Shown: positions 1-9,656, counted from the first letter of the stretch. The stretch: DNA of 64,000 nt from Histidinibacterium lentulum (GCF_003789055.1 NZ_ML119081.1:1-64000); one strand, 5' to 3'. Numbers and translations are program-made. Notes: generated from the sequence alone by a model not told the origin.

Positions 1-102
1 GACATCCTCGCCCGGATCGGCGACCACAAGATCAACCGCCTCGACGACCTGCTGCCGTGGAACTGGGTGCCGCTCACTCAGGAGGACAAGGCCGTCGCCT
101 GA
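1..102 (+). CDS. IS66-family transposase, C-terminal end (partial)
   Basis: The window opens inside a reading frame that ends at the TGA at 100-102. The last 33 residues, including DHKINRLDDLLPWNW, match the typical C-terminus of IS66 TnpC transposases, where a DH-x-INR-x-(D/E)-LLPWN tail is common. IS66 transposases catalyse cut-and-paste movement of the element. Only the C-terminus is visible, so activity cannot be judged. The frame lies next to the probable IS end at about 127 and convergent to the truncated DUF2971-like gene. Family assignment rests on this short tail only. Confidence 0.7.
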   Translation, partial: DILARIGDHKINRLDDLLPWNWVPLTQEDKAVA

Positions 103-127
103 GCTGCGGTCCTAACCGGCCGGTTAC
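1..127. mobile_element. IS66-like element, right end
   Basis: Downstream of the transposase stop lies a 12-bp palindrome AACCGGCCGGTT (114-125) followed by ACC. Read inward, the end starts GGTAACCGGCC, resembling IS66-type terminal repeats that begin GTAA. Beyond position 128 the minus-strand DUF2971-like reading frame becomes convincing, so the junction probably falls at 126-128. The other end and the target duplication lie outside the window, so the boundary is inferred. Confidence 0.55.
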
Positions 128-286
128 CAAAGCGTCGGGAATTCCCTCGTAGATGTTGCTCCAGAACTCAAACGGGTCATTATAGGCTGAATAGTGCTGA
201 CAATAGATCACACCGTCTGCGAGATTCCTTAGGGAGTATTCCGTCGGACCACAAAACTTTAACAAATCCTGCTTCGATTCTGGCAT
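74..286 (-). pseudogene. DUF2971-like protein, truncated by the IS end
   Basis: The first about 52 residues (LLKFCGPTEYSLRNLADG, then CQHYSAYNDPFEFW) resemble the N-terminus of DUF2971 proteins, which begin with a K(Y/F)-containing strand and an NDPF(D/E) motif. After residue about 52 (near 128) the frame runs into IS66-like sequence and stops at 74, so the protein is cut to about a sixth of family length. It starts 20 bp after the AIPR stop on the same strand, so it was probably the last gene of the defence operon. DUF2971 genes are often found in abortive-infection contexts, but its function here is unknown and probably lost. Confidence 0.6.
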
Positions 287-306
287 GCTAGTGCGCCGCC
301 TTCGAT

Positions 307-2112
307 TCAGAGAGATTTGATCTCAGGAATAGACAACGAATGAGGCGGGTAGTCAGCCGCTCTGATCTTTGCCCAGGTGTCCGCACGTTTCGCGACTTCT
401 GAAATCTGCTGACCCGGAGCGATCCTGTTGAATTCGGCGTTCACGATCACTGCCCAGTCCCAGAGCAGGTCCCGCAAACCACCCGAAATCCCTTGCCGCA
501 TCCATATCTGCTCGAGGTCGAGCCTGTCGCCAAGTCGGTCAGCGACCACCGACACCACGTAGGTGGCGATGTTCACCCATCCCTGGCGGAACACCTCCTT
601 CGCCTCCTTCGTCTTGATCATGCTCTCGATCGCCTTGAACAGTATGACCTTGGCGATCATCGCCCGATACCAGCGGGCATCGAGCGGGCTGGGCACAATG
701 GTTGGATCGTCATCGAGAGCAGCCATGAAGGCCGCGAAGTTCTTCTCGCCAGCCATGGCGACCTGGTTCGGTTTGCAGCGCCACGCTTCGTGGTACTTGG
801 CGATGTCATTCTTGGTCAGCTTGCGTTTCGGCGGGATCATCTCCTTCAGGTTTCGCCTTTTGGCCGGCGTGGTGCCTTCTCTCAGCAGCATGACGTTGTA
901 GGCGCCAGCTGCGCGCTCGTAGAACCATCGCGTCGCACCGTCCGGGCACCAGGTTTCGTTTGCGAGTTTCTCAAGCTCTCGATGGAACGGGCGGTTTGCA
1001 GACAGGTCGGACATTTTCACCGCGTTCTGACTGTTCGCGTAGCGGGACACGTTGCTGATCAGTCTCTCGCGCGCTTCATCCTGCGATCCCTTCAGGATGA
1101 TGATCTTGGCCGGGACCATGACATGGCTGAGATCGATCGTGCGATCATCGCGAGATGAAAAGTAGATGGTCGAGGTCGTCTGGCCGCCGTTCACGATCTG
1201 CAGACCCTTCAGAAAGGACAGGCCCAGATTCCCGTCCTCGGTCCGCTCGAAGGCCGCTTCGTCGCAGACAAGCACAAGGCCATTGTTGAAGGCGAGGAAG
1301 TGCTCCGGTTCCTTTCGCAGCGTTTCGACGATGCCCTTGTTGACCGCGCGCTTGTTCCCCAGAAAGGTACGAATATTGGCTTCAAGCAACGTCGTCCCGT
1401 AGCGCAGATAGAGATCCCGAATGAGCTGCCCGGGAATGGCAGCTAGGGCATACTCGTAGTCAGCGTCCGGGTCTGGAACATGTACGCAGGGAAGCGCCCG
1501 ACCGATCGACTGGACGAAACTTACGGCCAGTTCGTCTCGCGGTTTGCCCTCGGTATGGCGGAACAGCCTCTCCATATCCATGGCCTCGATGGCCACCATC
1601 TTCTGGTGAACCTCTTTGTTCGAGAACCGCTTGGTCTTGGTCTTCCCATCGGTGATCACGAACACACGAAGTCGGTCGATGTCGCCCCAGCGAGAACGAA
1701 TGGTCGCAACCAGATCCCTGACGGGATGCGTCGGATCGATCCTTGCATCGAGATTGCCGCTTGCCGCTCGAAACAGAAAGCGAACGCCTTCGCTTGCGGT
1801 TGCGGTGGCATCCGAGTCCCTGAGATCGTTCAGTTCTTCGGTCCCGAAATAGTGGGTCACGAAGAGGTCTAGAGCCGTTTCATCGGAGCTGAGCGCATAG
1901 CCCGTAATGCGGAGTTTCGCGTTGCCGACCTTGCCGCTCCAGTGGCAGACGGTTGGTGACTCGCAAATCCCGGTTTCTGCGACATGCTCCATGACCATTT
2001 CTGCAAAAACGAGCTCATCCGAAGGAAATGGGCCTTCGCCAGCCTCTACGCGCTCGGCGATAATGGTCTGCAGGTCGGAACGAAAGTTGCGATGAAATTC
2101 GTCGAGGCTCAT
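307..2112 (-). CDS. AIPR-family abortive phage infection protein
   Basis: A 601-residue protein with AIPR hallmarks: ANIRTFLGN followed by NKGI near residues 240-260, then EPEHFLAFNNGL and the diagnostic LQIVNGGQTTST near 310. AIPR proteins occur in restriction-like and abortive-infection operons; their biochemical role is not settled. The ATG at 2112 is preferred over an in-frame TTG at 2127 because it lies one base after the stop of the upstream nuclease gene (TGA-C-ATG), typical of translational coupling. It is the sixth gene of the operon and follows the DUF4420 nuclease. No frameshift or missing motif was seen. Confidence 0.9.
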   Translation of the reverse strand: MSLDEFHRNFRSDLQTIIAERVEAGEGPFPSDELVFAEMVMEHVAETGICESPTVCHWSGKVGNAKLRITGYALSSDETALDLFVTHYFGTEELNDLRDSDATATASEGVRFLFRAASGNLDARIDPTHPVRDLVATIRSRWGDIDRLRVFVITDGKTKTKRFSNKEVHQKMVAIEAMDMERLFRHTEGKPRDELAVSFVQSIGRALPCVHVPDPDADYEYALAAIPGQLIRDLYLRYGTTLLEANIRTFLGNKRAVNKGIVETLRKEPEHFLAFNNGLVLVCDEAAFERTEDGNLGLSFLKGLQIVNGGQTTSTIYFSSRDDRTIDLSHVMVPAKIIILKGSQDEARERLISNVSRYANSQNAVKMSDLSANRPFHRELEKLANETWCPDGATRWFYERAAGAYNVMLLREGTTPAKRRNLKEMIPPKRKLTKNDIAKYHEAWRCKPNQVAMAGEKNFAAFMAALDDDPTIVPSPLDARWYRAMIAKVILFKAIESMIKTKEAKEVFRQGWVNIATYVVSVVADRLGDRLDLEQIWMRQGISGGLRDLLWDWAVIVNAEFNRIAPGQQISEVAKRADTWAKIRAADYPPHSLSIPEIKSL

Positions 2113-2113
2113 G

Positions 2114-3118
2114 TCAATCCAGTCCAAATTCGTTGATCAACTCTGAAAGTCCGATCGAGGGAACTTCGAGCGCGTCGAGGTCGAGCACATAGGCAGCTGA
2201 GCGGATAGCAGCTGGAAGCGCAGCGCGCGTGAGACGCGGCATGTCACCTTCCGCGCGGAACGCCCTTGCGTCCTTCAATGTCAGTGTGCGCCCGTAGAGC
2301 GCTGCGTGCTCGTCGAGGTACCCCATCACCATGAGCAGAGCTTCGAACCCGCGTTGCACTCCAGCCAGTCCGAACCTCTCTCGGAGCTCAGTCACAAGGC
2401 CGACGAGTGAGATCCCATCGGTACTCTCCTCGAAGCGAAAGGCGCACAGTAAGTTGGGCGCCCGGTCACTATCCAGCTGTTCGATGCTGTTGATCCGCGC
2501 GAGGAAGCTGCCGGTCCGGACCGTGCTCTTCACCTCTATCGCGCCACCCCGAACGTGGAAGTCCTGTGCAGCCCGCAACGGCCCCTGCCAGCAGTCTAGA
2601 GCACCACCTCCAAGGGAGGTTTCCGTGAGCTGCCTGAGCATCCAGAGTTCGCCGAGCAGGCCGATCTGCGCATCGGACGAAAGAGGACGGTGCGTTCGGG
2701 CCATGAAAGCCTGCCACTCCCGGACCCGTTCGAGGAAGGCGTCCGCAACGTCGCGGCTCGCGCTATTGGCCGCAGTCTCCAGCGTTCTCAAGACATCCAC
2801 GACCATTATGGCGAAGATATCAGGTGAGCCCTCTGGTCGCCTCACGAGGGCGATCGCCGTCTTGCCCGCGAATACGGTTTGACCCTCGATGCAGGAGACG
2901 TCGAAACCCTTGCCTTCGGGCAGCCGTGCCGGATTGACTGGCCACGATCCGGGAAAAGAGACGATCAGGGCTTCCCGACCGAGCGGAAAGTGACAGCCTG
3001 CTTCGACCGAGACGGCGCCCATCCCTGTGAGGTGGACAAATCGCCAGTCTTCCGCCGCTTCTTGGCGCGCGAGAGCTCGCCAGGCACGTGCGATTCCCTC
3101 TTCAGTCCACCCACTCAT
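2114..3118 (-). CDS. PD-(D/E)XK nuclease-fold protein (DUF4420)
   Basis: A 334-residue predicted nuclease. The active-site pattern is visible: E157 in LLGELW, D186 in AAQDF, and E195-x-K197 in GAIEVKST, the classic D...ExK core of the restriction-endonuclease fold. The family (DUF4420) is known as the nuclease partner of Z1/GHKL operons and would be the DNA-cutting component. Start: ATG at 3118 has GGGGAGG five bases upstream and overlaps the 3' end of the Z1 gene by 17 bp; the longer open frame to 3226 has no such support. It is flanked by Z1 and AIPR in one transcription unit. Confidence 0.88.
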   Translation of the reverse strand: MSGWTEEGIARAWRALARQEAAEDWRFVHLTGMGAVSVEAGCHFPLGREALIVSFPGSWPVNPARLPEGKGFDVSCIEGQTVFAGKTAIALVRRPEGSPDIFAIMVVDVLRTLETAANSASRDVADAFLERVREWQAFMARTHRPLSSDAQIGLLGELWMLRQLTETSLGGGALDCWQGPLRAAQDFHVRGGAIEVKSTVRTGSFLARINSIEQLDSDRAPNLLCAFRFEESTDGISLVGLVTELRERFGLAGVQRGFEALLMVMGYLDEHAALYGRTLTLKDARAFRAEGDMPRLTRAALPAAIRSAAYVLDLDALEVPSIGLSELINEFGLD

Positions 3119-5969
3119 TGAGGCCTCCCCACAGTACGCTGTTGGCGATGTACCTCGAATTGGAGACCCTTCTCTCGGAGTTGCTTGACGGAAAACTGAT
3201 TGCCCAGGCGACGACGGGATCGGCATCCTTTAGCTCTTCGACCTCGGCACCCTCGGGATCGAGCAGATAGAGCATCAGGAGACCACGCTCCCGGCGCGCC
3301 CGGACGCCTGCTTCGGTGTCTCCTTCCCCGAGAATATGACGGATCTGCGGACCTCTCGGCTCTGACGGAGGCTCCTTGCCCTCATTGCGATCTGTATCGT
3401 TGCGCCACGTTTTCTGGCTGAGGTCGAGCGCAGCCTTCCATTCTGCTTCCGTCAGATCGATGGCCTGATCGCGAGGCGAGATCAGGGTCTTGATAGAATA
3501 TCGATCTGCATGTTCGGTCGTTCTCCTCCGCTTCAGCATGTTGACCGAAGAGCCGCCGACCTTGCGGTACTTGTCGTCCGGGCCCGTATCCTTTCCGATC
3601 AGCGCAACTGTCCAGCTCGTAAGCTCGCTATCCTTGTTCATCTCCTCGATGAAGTCCGCAATCAGCGGACTCATGATCCGGAAACTGGCAGGGTGGGTTC
3701 TGTAATCCCGCAGGAACGAGATGACGCTCAGGGCCGGCACATCTCGCCAAAGGTGACCGTTCCACTTCTGGCCTTGTGGAACGAAATGCTGATCATTCAG
3801 ATCCGTCGATGGACCGAGTGCGTTGATGAACCGATCCGTGGCCTTGAAGTTCGCCGTGATGTCGTCCTTGCGGTTGGGGAACACGATAGTTTGCAGAAGG
3901 TCGCCCGAATAGGTCAGCTGCATCGCTCGAGCGTTTCTCATCTTGGCCCGAGAGGTCACCGTCAGCACCGAATGCGATTTCACTCGCAGACCGAACTGTT
4001 TTGGCGTGGCGCCGGCCGCGACCATGTTGTCGAACTCCTGACGCAACTCTTCGGCGGCATCGGCGATATGGCCGAACCACTCCACCATTTCCTGCGACGT
4101 GTAGAGGCGGCAGACATCAAGGTAGCCGTCGCGGTAGCCGAACCAGCGCCCCATCTGCATCAGTGTGTCGTACATGCGCGCGGTCCGAAGGAAGTAACTT
4201 GTGCAGAGACCCTCCAGCGTCAGACCGCGCGCCAGCTTGTCGCCGCCGATGGCAATCACCTTGAGGCCGGTGCCATCATTGTCGGCGTAGTCGAGTGCGT
4301 CCTTGGCCGTGCCGTTTATCTCGCGGACGCGAATGTCGGACAGCACGTCTGGGAGGACGGCGCGAATGTCGGCCCACGAGAAGTCCTCCAGCGCTTCGTC
4401 TTCGACGAGGGCGGAACGGATACGCTGCATCCCCGGCAGAAAGGTTTCCTCATACTCCGTGCGCATGGACGCCTCGAGGTTGTCGAGCTCGATGCCGCGT
4501 GTGTAGCGGCCCTTAAGATCTCGCACGTACTCTGCGACTTGGTTGACGACAGCATTCTGTACCGAGGTGAAGCGGGTAACGTGGATGAGCATCGAGGAGT
4601 GTTTGCTGCCCTGTCCGCGCAGCTTCCTCACGGCACAGGCATAGACGAAGGAGCGGATCGCTTCTGCGAGCGAGTCCGGCACACGGTCCTCCCCCTGCCA
4701 TCGCGGCCGGTAGCCGTTTTTGTGTCGTGGCGGCATCCACGGCTGGAACTCATCGTCCGAAAGCGGGCGCACCAGAGGCAGGTCTTCTGGCGTGCTGGAA
4801 GCTGATCCGAAGACACGGCCCGGTCCGACATAATTCGATGGCGCCGCAAGGCTGGTGATGAAGGCTGCGGGGAAGAGGTCCGGTCCGTGCTCCTGAGTCT
4901 CCCCGCGATCATGAATGAAGATGTTCGCAAAGGGTGTAGCCGTGTAACCGACATAGGCCTTCCGCGAGAAATGGTGGAGGATCGACCGGATCAACCTGTT
5001 GATCGTCTTGGGCTCGTGTTCGAGATCCGGGTTGCCGAACTCGTCCACGACATCTTCACCGGTGTCGACAGATCCGTGATCGGACTCGTCGTCGATCACC
5101 ATGAGAGGCAGGTTGGTGACGAGTTTGCGCCCTGTTTCGGGGTCGACGTGATTGGCCACACGGTTGCGGATCCAGTGCAGCAGGCGCTCGAGCACCGTCT
5201 TGTTCTTCTTGACCACGAACAACCACGGTCGCTGTTCCGGGCTGATGTTCATCTTCGCGGCAACTGCCGTGTTGAAGTCGCCCTTGTCGCTCCGATTCGT
5301 TGCAGCATTGGGACGGACCGACATGTCCTTGTCGATCAGTCCGACCCCCACTGCTGGGAGCTCGTCAGCATCCGCGATGGTGGCAAAACCGAGAAACCCC
5401 TCGTCGAGGCGGATCTGGGTCTGTGCTCTAAGGTTGTTGTGCAGGCCGGCGAGCACGATGATGATTTTGTAACCAGCGTCGGCGGCCTTGCAGATCAGTC
5501 CAGTATAGTTGCCTGTCTTCCCCGACTGGACGTGGCCCACGACCAGGCCGCGACGATCCCAAGCGCCTTCCCGGGTCGGGTCCTCGAGCTGCGAAAGGAC
5601 TTCGTCAGTGGCGACATCGAGAGCATCTAGGGCCGTCCAGGGGATGCGCGCTTCCATGTACTCCGAGTAACGCTGCCAATAGGTCCAGCCCTTCTTCCTT
5701 TCTGCATCAAGCCAGGCGACATGGTCCTCACCGCTCGACAGGGTGGCGTTCTCGCCCACCGTGCGGCTTGAACGGCGGATCAGCTCGTCAACGAGCGCGT
5801 CCCTATCAACAAGGGCGAAATCGTCCTCCATCATGATCGACAGCTTGGTCAGCTCCTTCTCGATCATTTCCGGAGTGACAGGGCTCTGAGCGCGTTCCGC
5901 AGCAAGGCGGAGCATGTTCTGGGCCATGGAAAGGATTGAATCGAAGGCCTTCTGGTTTGAAATCGTCAT
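3102..5969 (-). CDS. Z1-domain superfamily II helicase/ATPase
   Basis: A 955-residue protein. Walker A is GHVQSGKTGNY (about 145-155), a DE-type Walker B is VIDDESDHGS (about 295), helicase motif III is VGYTATPF (about 345), and the motif-VI-like QMGRWFGYRDG is near 630. The middle and C-terminal part is the Z1 region (LTLEGLCTSYFLRT). Z1 proteins are found with MORC/MutL-type GHKL ATPases in predicted restriction-like systems, where they probably translocate on or unwind DNA. The start ATG at 5969 overlaps the preceding GHKL gene's stop as ATGA, a coupling signal. All key ATPase motifs are intact, so the enzyme is probably active. Confidence 0.92.
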   Translation of the reverse strand: MTISNQKAFDSILSMAQNMLRLAAERAQSPVTPEMIEKELTKLSIMMEDDFALVDRDALVDELIRRSSRTVGENATLSSGEDHVAWLDAERKKGWTYWQRYSEYMEARIPWTALDALDVATDEVLSQLEDPTREGAWDRRGLVVGHVQSGKTGNYTGLICKAADAGYKIIIVLAGLHNNLRAQTQIRLDEGFLGFATIADADELPAVGVGLIDKDMSVRPNAATNRSDKGDFNTAVAAKMNISPEQRPWLFVVKKNKTVLERLLHWIRNRVANHVDPETGRKLVTNLPLMVIDDESDHGSVDTGEDVVDEFGNPDLEHEPKTINRLIRSILHHFSRKAYVGYTATPFANIFIHDRGETQEHGPDLFPAAFITSLAAPSNYVGPGRVFGSASSTPEDLPLVRPLSDDEFQPWMPPRHKNGYRPRWQGEDRVPDSLAEAIRSFVYACAVRKLRGQGSKHSSMLIHVTRFTSVQNAVVNQVAEYVRDLKGRYTRGIELDNLEASMRTEYEETFLPGMQRIRSALVEDEALEDFSWADIRAVLPDVLSDIRVREINGTAKDALDYADNDGTGLKVIAIGGDKLARGLTLEGLCTSYFLRTARMYDTLMQMGRWFGYRDGYLDVCRLYTSQEMVEWFGHIADAAEELRQEFDNMVAAGATPKQFGLRVKSHSVLTVTSRAKMRNARAMQLTYSGDLLQTIVFPNRKDDITANFKATDRFINALGPSTDLNDQHFVPQGQKWNGHLWRDVPALSVISFLRDYRTHPASFRIMSPLIADFIEEMNKDSELTSWTVALIGKDTGPDDKYRKVGGSSVNMLKRRRTTEHADRYSIKTLISPRDQAIDLTEAEWKAALDLSQKTWRNDTDRNEGKEPPSEPRGPQIRHILGEGDTEAGVRARRERGLLMLYLLDPEGAEVEELKDADPVVAWAISFPSSNSERRVSNSRYIANSVLWGGLNEWVD

Positions 5970-7468
5970 TGCGTGTCTTTCGCTTCAAGGGCTGCAACGA
6001 GGTCGAGGTGCCGGTCGAATGGGGGCGTGCGACCGAGCCGCTCGCGTGCCTCGGTCGGGCTGAGCCCGCGGAACTTCACCAGTGCTTCAAACATCGAGGA
6101 CAGGGTCTCCATCACCTCGTTCTCGGCCGCTCCGATGAAGCCAGTTCTCGGCGTCTCCTTGTCTTCCGCCGTATCCAGCCAGATACGCTGCACGGGCACT
6201 GTCTCTTCGATCAGCCTCAGAAGAGCGAGGATGTCGGACTTGAGTGGACCGGCGCGATCGAGGATCGAGGCGACAAGATCATGGTCACGAGCGATCCGGT
6301 AAGACGTTCCTTGTGCCGAACGCCGTGCTTGCCATGCTTCGGCGACTGCGTTCGGGCGCGTGCCTGAGGCCGGGGTCACGTGTCCGCGGTGTGCGAAGAC
6401 CCGCCGCGCCGTGTCGCGTGTTTCTGTTGCGAGACGATGCAGCTGGGATCGCAGACGCACCGGGGGGCTGGCCGTCGATTTCAGGACATTGATCTTCCAA
6501 TCGGCATCCGCGCTGTTCGGTATGTCGAGCCGAATACGTGCGAGCCTGTGAGCTTCATCGCGCGGCCATGGTTTGCCGCCATCGCCGAGGCCAAGCCACC
6601 CCCCAGCGAGAAGGAGACGCTTGTTGCGGTAGACGTAGAAGCCCTCCTGCTGCGTCCATCCCCCGGGCCCCGCCGCCGCTTCCTGCTCGGCAGGTTTGAG
6701 CATGTCGCGATGCGGAAGGACGTGGCATTGCACGGTCACACCGGTGGTGTGGAGGATCCGATACTCCGGACTTTCGAGCGCCTTGCCGGGATGGCCGATG
6801 AGGTACGGATCCCAAGGCTTCAACCCTCTGCCATTGAGCGAGAGGCGCAGAATAGGCTGTTGGCCATCGATGAGGCGATGGAAGGTCATCGCAAGATGCG
6901 CCTCCACGCGATCCGCGAGCTCGATCATGTCGGTGGCCACGAAGCCATCCGTCACGATACGGTCAAGTTTCTCCCAGAGTACGACGGTGCCGTGGGCCAT
7001 CTGATCCAGCGGCGCGAGCAGATGCTCTGATCCCGGCGCCGGTCCCTCGAAGAGCGGCCAGTCTGCCCCGGGTTCCTGACCGATGAGATCGAGGTCCCAG
7101 CGCAGGCAGACGACCGGTCCACCTTCCTTCCGACTGGCGACGGTGAGGCGACGGGCCTGAGAGAAGCTGGCCGTCTTCAAGCCGAGCCCGAAGCGCCCGA
7201 GGTCGGTGGCGGCGCGTTCAGCCCTCGGATCGCGAGCGCCAAGACGCATGCCCGCCTCCAGAGCCGCGTCGTCCATGCCGTCACCGTCATCGACGATTCT
7301 TACCCAGCTCTCTGGACCGGCCCACTCAAGATGAACGGCGACGTCGCGGGCATTTGCGGCGATGGAATTGTCCACCAGATCGGCAAGTGCGGTGGGAGGC
7401 GCATAGCCGAGTCCACGAAGGGACTCGAGCATCGATCCGGCATGAGGAGGAGCATTTCTCACACCCAT
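5966..7468 (-). CDS. MORC/MutL-like GHKL ATPase
   Basis: A 500-residue GHKL (Bergerat-fold) ATPase. The N box TALADLVDNS (about 26-35), the ATP-lid motif VDDGDGMDD (about 57-65) and the G2 box GRFGLGLKTAS (about 89-99) are all present, as in HATPase_c_3/MORC proteins. The C-terminal half lacks a recognisable MutL endonuclease motif. GHKL proteins of this type dimerise on ATP binding and may act as a clamp that controls partner nucleases. The ATG at 7468 lies four bases after the sigma-factor stop; the open frame to 7531 starts inside that gene. Downstream it overlaps the Z1 gene by four bases. Confidence 0.88.
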   Translation of the reverse strand: MGVRNAPPHAGSMLESLRGLGYAPPTALADLVDNSIAANARDVAVHLEWAGPESWVRIVDDGDGMDDAALEAGMRLGARDPRAERAATDLGRFGLGLKTASFSQARRLTVASRKEGGPVVCLRWDLDLIGQEPGADWPLFEGPAPGSEHLLAPLDQMAHGTVVLWEKLDRIVTDGFVATDMIELADRVEAHLAMTFHRLIDGQQPILRLSLNGRGLKPWDPYLIGHPGKALESPEYRILHTTGVTVQCHVLPHRDMLKPAEQEAAAGPGGWTQQEGFYVYRNKRLLLAGGWLGLGDGGKPWPRDEAHRLARIRLDIPNSADADWKINVLKSTASPPVRLRSQLHRLATETRDTARRVFAHRGHVTPASGTRPNAVAEAWQARRSAQGTSYRIARDHDLVASILDRAGPLKSDILALLRLIEETVPVQRIWLDTAEDKETPRTGFIGAAENEVMETLSSMFEALVKFRGLSPTEARERLGRTPPFDRHLDLVAALEAKDTQ

Positions 7469-7472
7469 CCCG

Positions 7473-9656
7473 TCACATCCCCAACAATTCCTGGAGCCGA
7501 CGCTTGCGGCCCGGATGGGAAAGTCGATCAAGGCCCTTCGCTTCGATCTGACGAATGCGCTCGCGCGTCACGCCGTAGATCTGACCGATTTCCTCGAGGG
7601 TCATGTCGGTCTCGCGCCCTATACCAAAGCGCATCCGGATCACATCAGCCTGACGTTCCGGCAGATCAGCCAGCGCTTCTGTCACGATCCTCTCGGTTTC
7701 TGCCTGGTCGAAGACATCCACTTCTGAAGGCTCGGGCAGCAGGTTGTCCCAGTCGTCAAGGCTTGCGGGATATTCGGCTTCACGTGGGATGCCGCGGAAC
7801 TGTCTGACCTCGTCGATTGCCCATTCCAGCTCTTCGGCAAGATCAAGGTCGGAAACGGCACCGCCGACCCGAACGTCCAGCCTGTCGAGGGCGCGATCAA
7901 GTTTGGTGATCTTCTCGTTCCGATGCACCGGGATGCGGATCGCCGCGCCTTCATCAGCGCGCCATCGCATGATGGCCTGTCGCATCCAATAGGTGGCGTA
8001 GATGAGGAAGCGATAACCACGTTCGGGATCAAATCGCCTTGTGGAACGCTGCAGACCCATGAACGCGACCTGAAAGACGTCCTCTGGATCCTCGCCTTCC
8101 TCCACGTTCCGCGAGGCAAACCGCCGCACGTAAGGCAGGTGCTCGCGGATAAGGTGTTCGGTAGCGGATTCGGAGATCAGGATTTCGGCTTCCAGCTGAC
8201 TGGCCTCGGCTTGGCACGCTGGGAACTGCTCCAGTCTGCGGACCAACTCCTTTTGGAATGCCAGAGAGAGATCCAATGCCTCGAGCGCAGCAAGTGCCTC
8301 TCTTCGTCGTTTGCCGTCCGTTACCCGGCCAGTAGTGTTCCAAGACCTCAGGGCGTCCGCGGCGGCCATTACTTCGGACGTCTCCGCATGGCCCGGTCGC
8401 GAGGGAATAATGGTTCTCAGGGAGACCGAGCCGGGGTCTCGCGAACCGTCGCGGATGCGGTCCATGACGTCGAGGATCGTTTCGACGGCGGTCTCGGAGG
8501 CCAGGATGCCCAGCTGGAGTTCCTGCTTGGCCCGCATCATTGGCTCCAGCAGTTGCAGCTCTTCTGATTTGTCCATGACGAATCGCTGTGTGCCGGGAAG
8601 CCGCGTCCAACGCGTAAGGGCTGCCTCTATCGCGTCAGCAAGGTCATCGGACGATGTGTCTGAGACGGCGTCCCAAATGTCGGCATCATGCCCCGTCGCT
8701 TGAGCGAGATCGAAGCCAGCTGCTTCCAGGTTGCGCTGGAGATTGATGCGCAGTTCCTCGAGATCACCATTCCCTTCGCAATGGGCGACCAGGCGGTCGA
8801 TATCGTCGAGGGAGCACCGACCCTTAGCCAGAATCTCCTCAGCCCAGGTGAAGCAGAGATCTGGGTCGATCGACATCCGCGTGCCGGTCTGGACGACCGC
8901 TCGTTTGACCGATTGCCGGCCGCGGTTGCGGACCTGCAGGAAGTCACTCTCTGCACCGTGATCGGCGGCCGCAGCGGCACTGGAGCCGATGCCCTCTCCG
9001 GAAATTGGTGCTTGTGAAAGGTCGAGATCCCAATCCCCATCCTCGTCATCCGAAACCACGGGTGACGAACTGACGAGCGCTACGAATGTCCCCGATGCCG
9101 TATCGCCGGCGTACTGATCGAAGAATTCCTCTGGTTCTGCCTCAGCTTCGAAAGTCAGCAGGTCATTGAGGTCGTCGACCCTATCCGCTGGCTCCGTCTC
9201 CTGAAACACAGGGGCACGATGTTCCGGAACTCTATCGGGCCCGGTGACATTCTCGACCACAAGTGAAACCTCGCGCCCGCCAACCTTCTCCATTTCCGTC
9301 TCCGGAGACCCCGCAACAAGCGAAGACAGAAGCTGCGCGGCGAGACCGTGACCTTCGGCAAATGCCACATCCGCAGGTGTCTGTCGGTCGTGGTTCAGTG
9401 CGCCGGGTTCGGCGCCGGACCGAATGAAGAGATCGCAGACGGCAAGATTCCCCATGCGCGCCGCAAGGTGGAGGGGCGTGTCCCCCTTCGGATCGGCGGC
9501 GTGGAGGCGAGAAGATGCCGCAAATTCGGCAAGCCTCTCGAGCTTCCCTTCGGCGATCAGCCGGATCTCGAAAGGCCCAAGAACATGGCTTTCCGGTTCG
9601 CTCGCCGCTTGGTCGCGACTGCCGAGGATGCGGGACAGTCTATCCATGATCTTCAT
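7473..9656 (-). CDS. Ankyrin-repeat/sigma-70 fusion protein in the defence operon
   Basis: A 727-residue protein with an unusual architecture. Residues about 25-105 contain ankyrin-like repeats (GDTPLHLAARMGN, then RQTPADVAFAEGH). Residues 110-480 are an acidic linker and a helical part of unknown role. Residues 490-727 are a sigma-70 factor: region 2 (DVFQVAFMGLQRS, then YRFLIYATYWMRQAI, about 528-562), region 3, and region 4 with a full helix-turn-helix (TLEEIGQIYGVTRERIRQIE, about 686-705). Start: ATG at 9656 has AGGGAGG six bases upstream, and the gene overlaps the WYL gene by 17 bp. It may direct transcription of defence genes, or the sigma fold may be a target mimic or sensor; the role is inferred only. 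Confidence 0.88.
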   Translation of the reverse strand: MKIMDRLSRILGSRDQAASEPESHVLGPFEIRLIAEGKLERLAEFAASSRLHAADPKGDTPLHLAARMGNLAVCDLFIRSGAEPGALNHDRQTPADVAFAEGHGLAAQLLSSLVAGSPETEMEKVGGREVSLVVENVTGPDRVPEHRAPVFQETEPADRVDDLNDLLTFEAEAEPEEFFDQYAGDTASGTFVALVSSSPVVSDDEDGDWDLDLSQAPISGEGIGSSAAAAADHGAESDFLQVRNRGRQSVKRAVVQTGTRMSIDPDLCFTWAEEILAKGRCSLDDIDRLVAHCEGNGDLEELRINLQRNLEAAGFDLAQATGHDADIWDAVSDTSSDDLADAIEAALTRWTRLPGTQRFVMDKSEELQLLEPMMRAKQELQLGILASETAVETILDVMDRIRDGSRDPGSVSLRTIIPSRPGHAETSEVMAAADALRSWNTTGRVTDGKRRREALAALEALDLSLAFQKELVRRLEQFPACQAEASQLEAEILISESATEHLIREHLPYVRRFASRNVEEGEDPEDVFQVAFMGLQRSTRRFDPERGYRFLIYATYWMRQAIMRWRADEGAAIRIPVHRNEKITKLDRALDRLDVRVGGAVSDLDLAEELEWAIDEVRQFRGIPREAEYPASLDDWDNLLPEPSEVDVFDQAETERIVTEALADLPERQADVIRMRFGIGRETDMTLEEIGQIYGVTRERIRQIEAKGLDRLSHPGRKRRLQELLGM

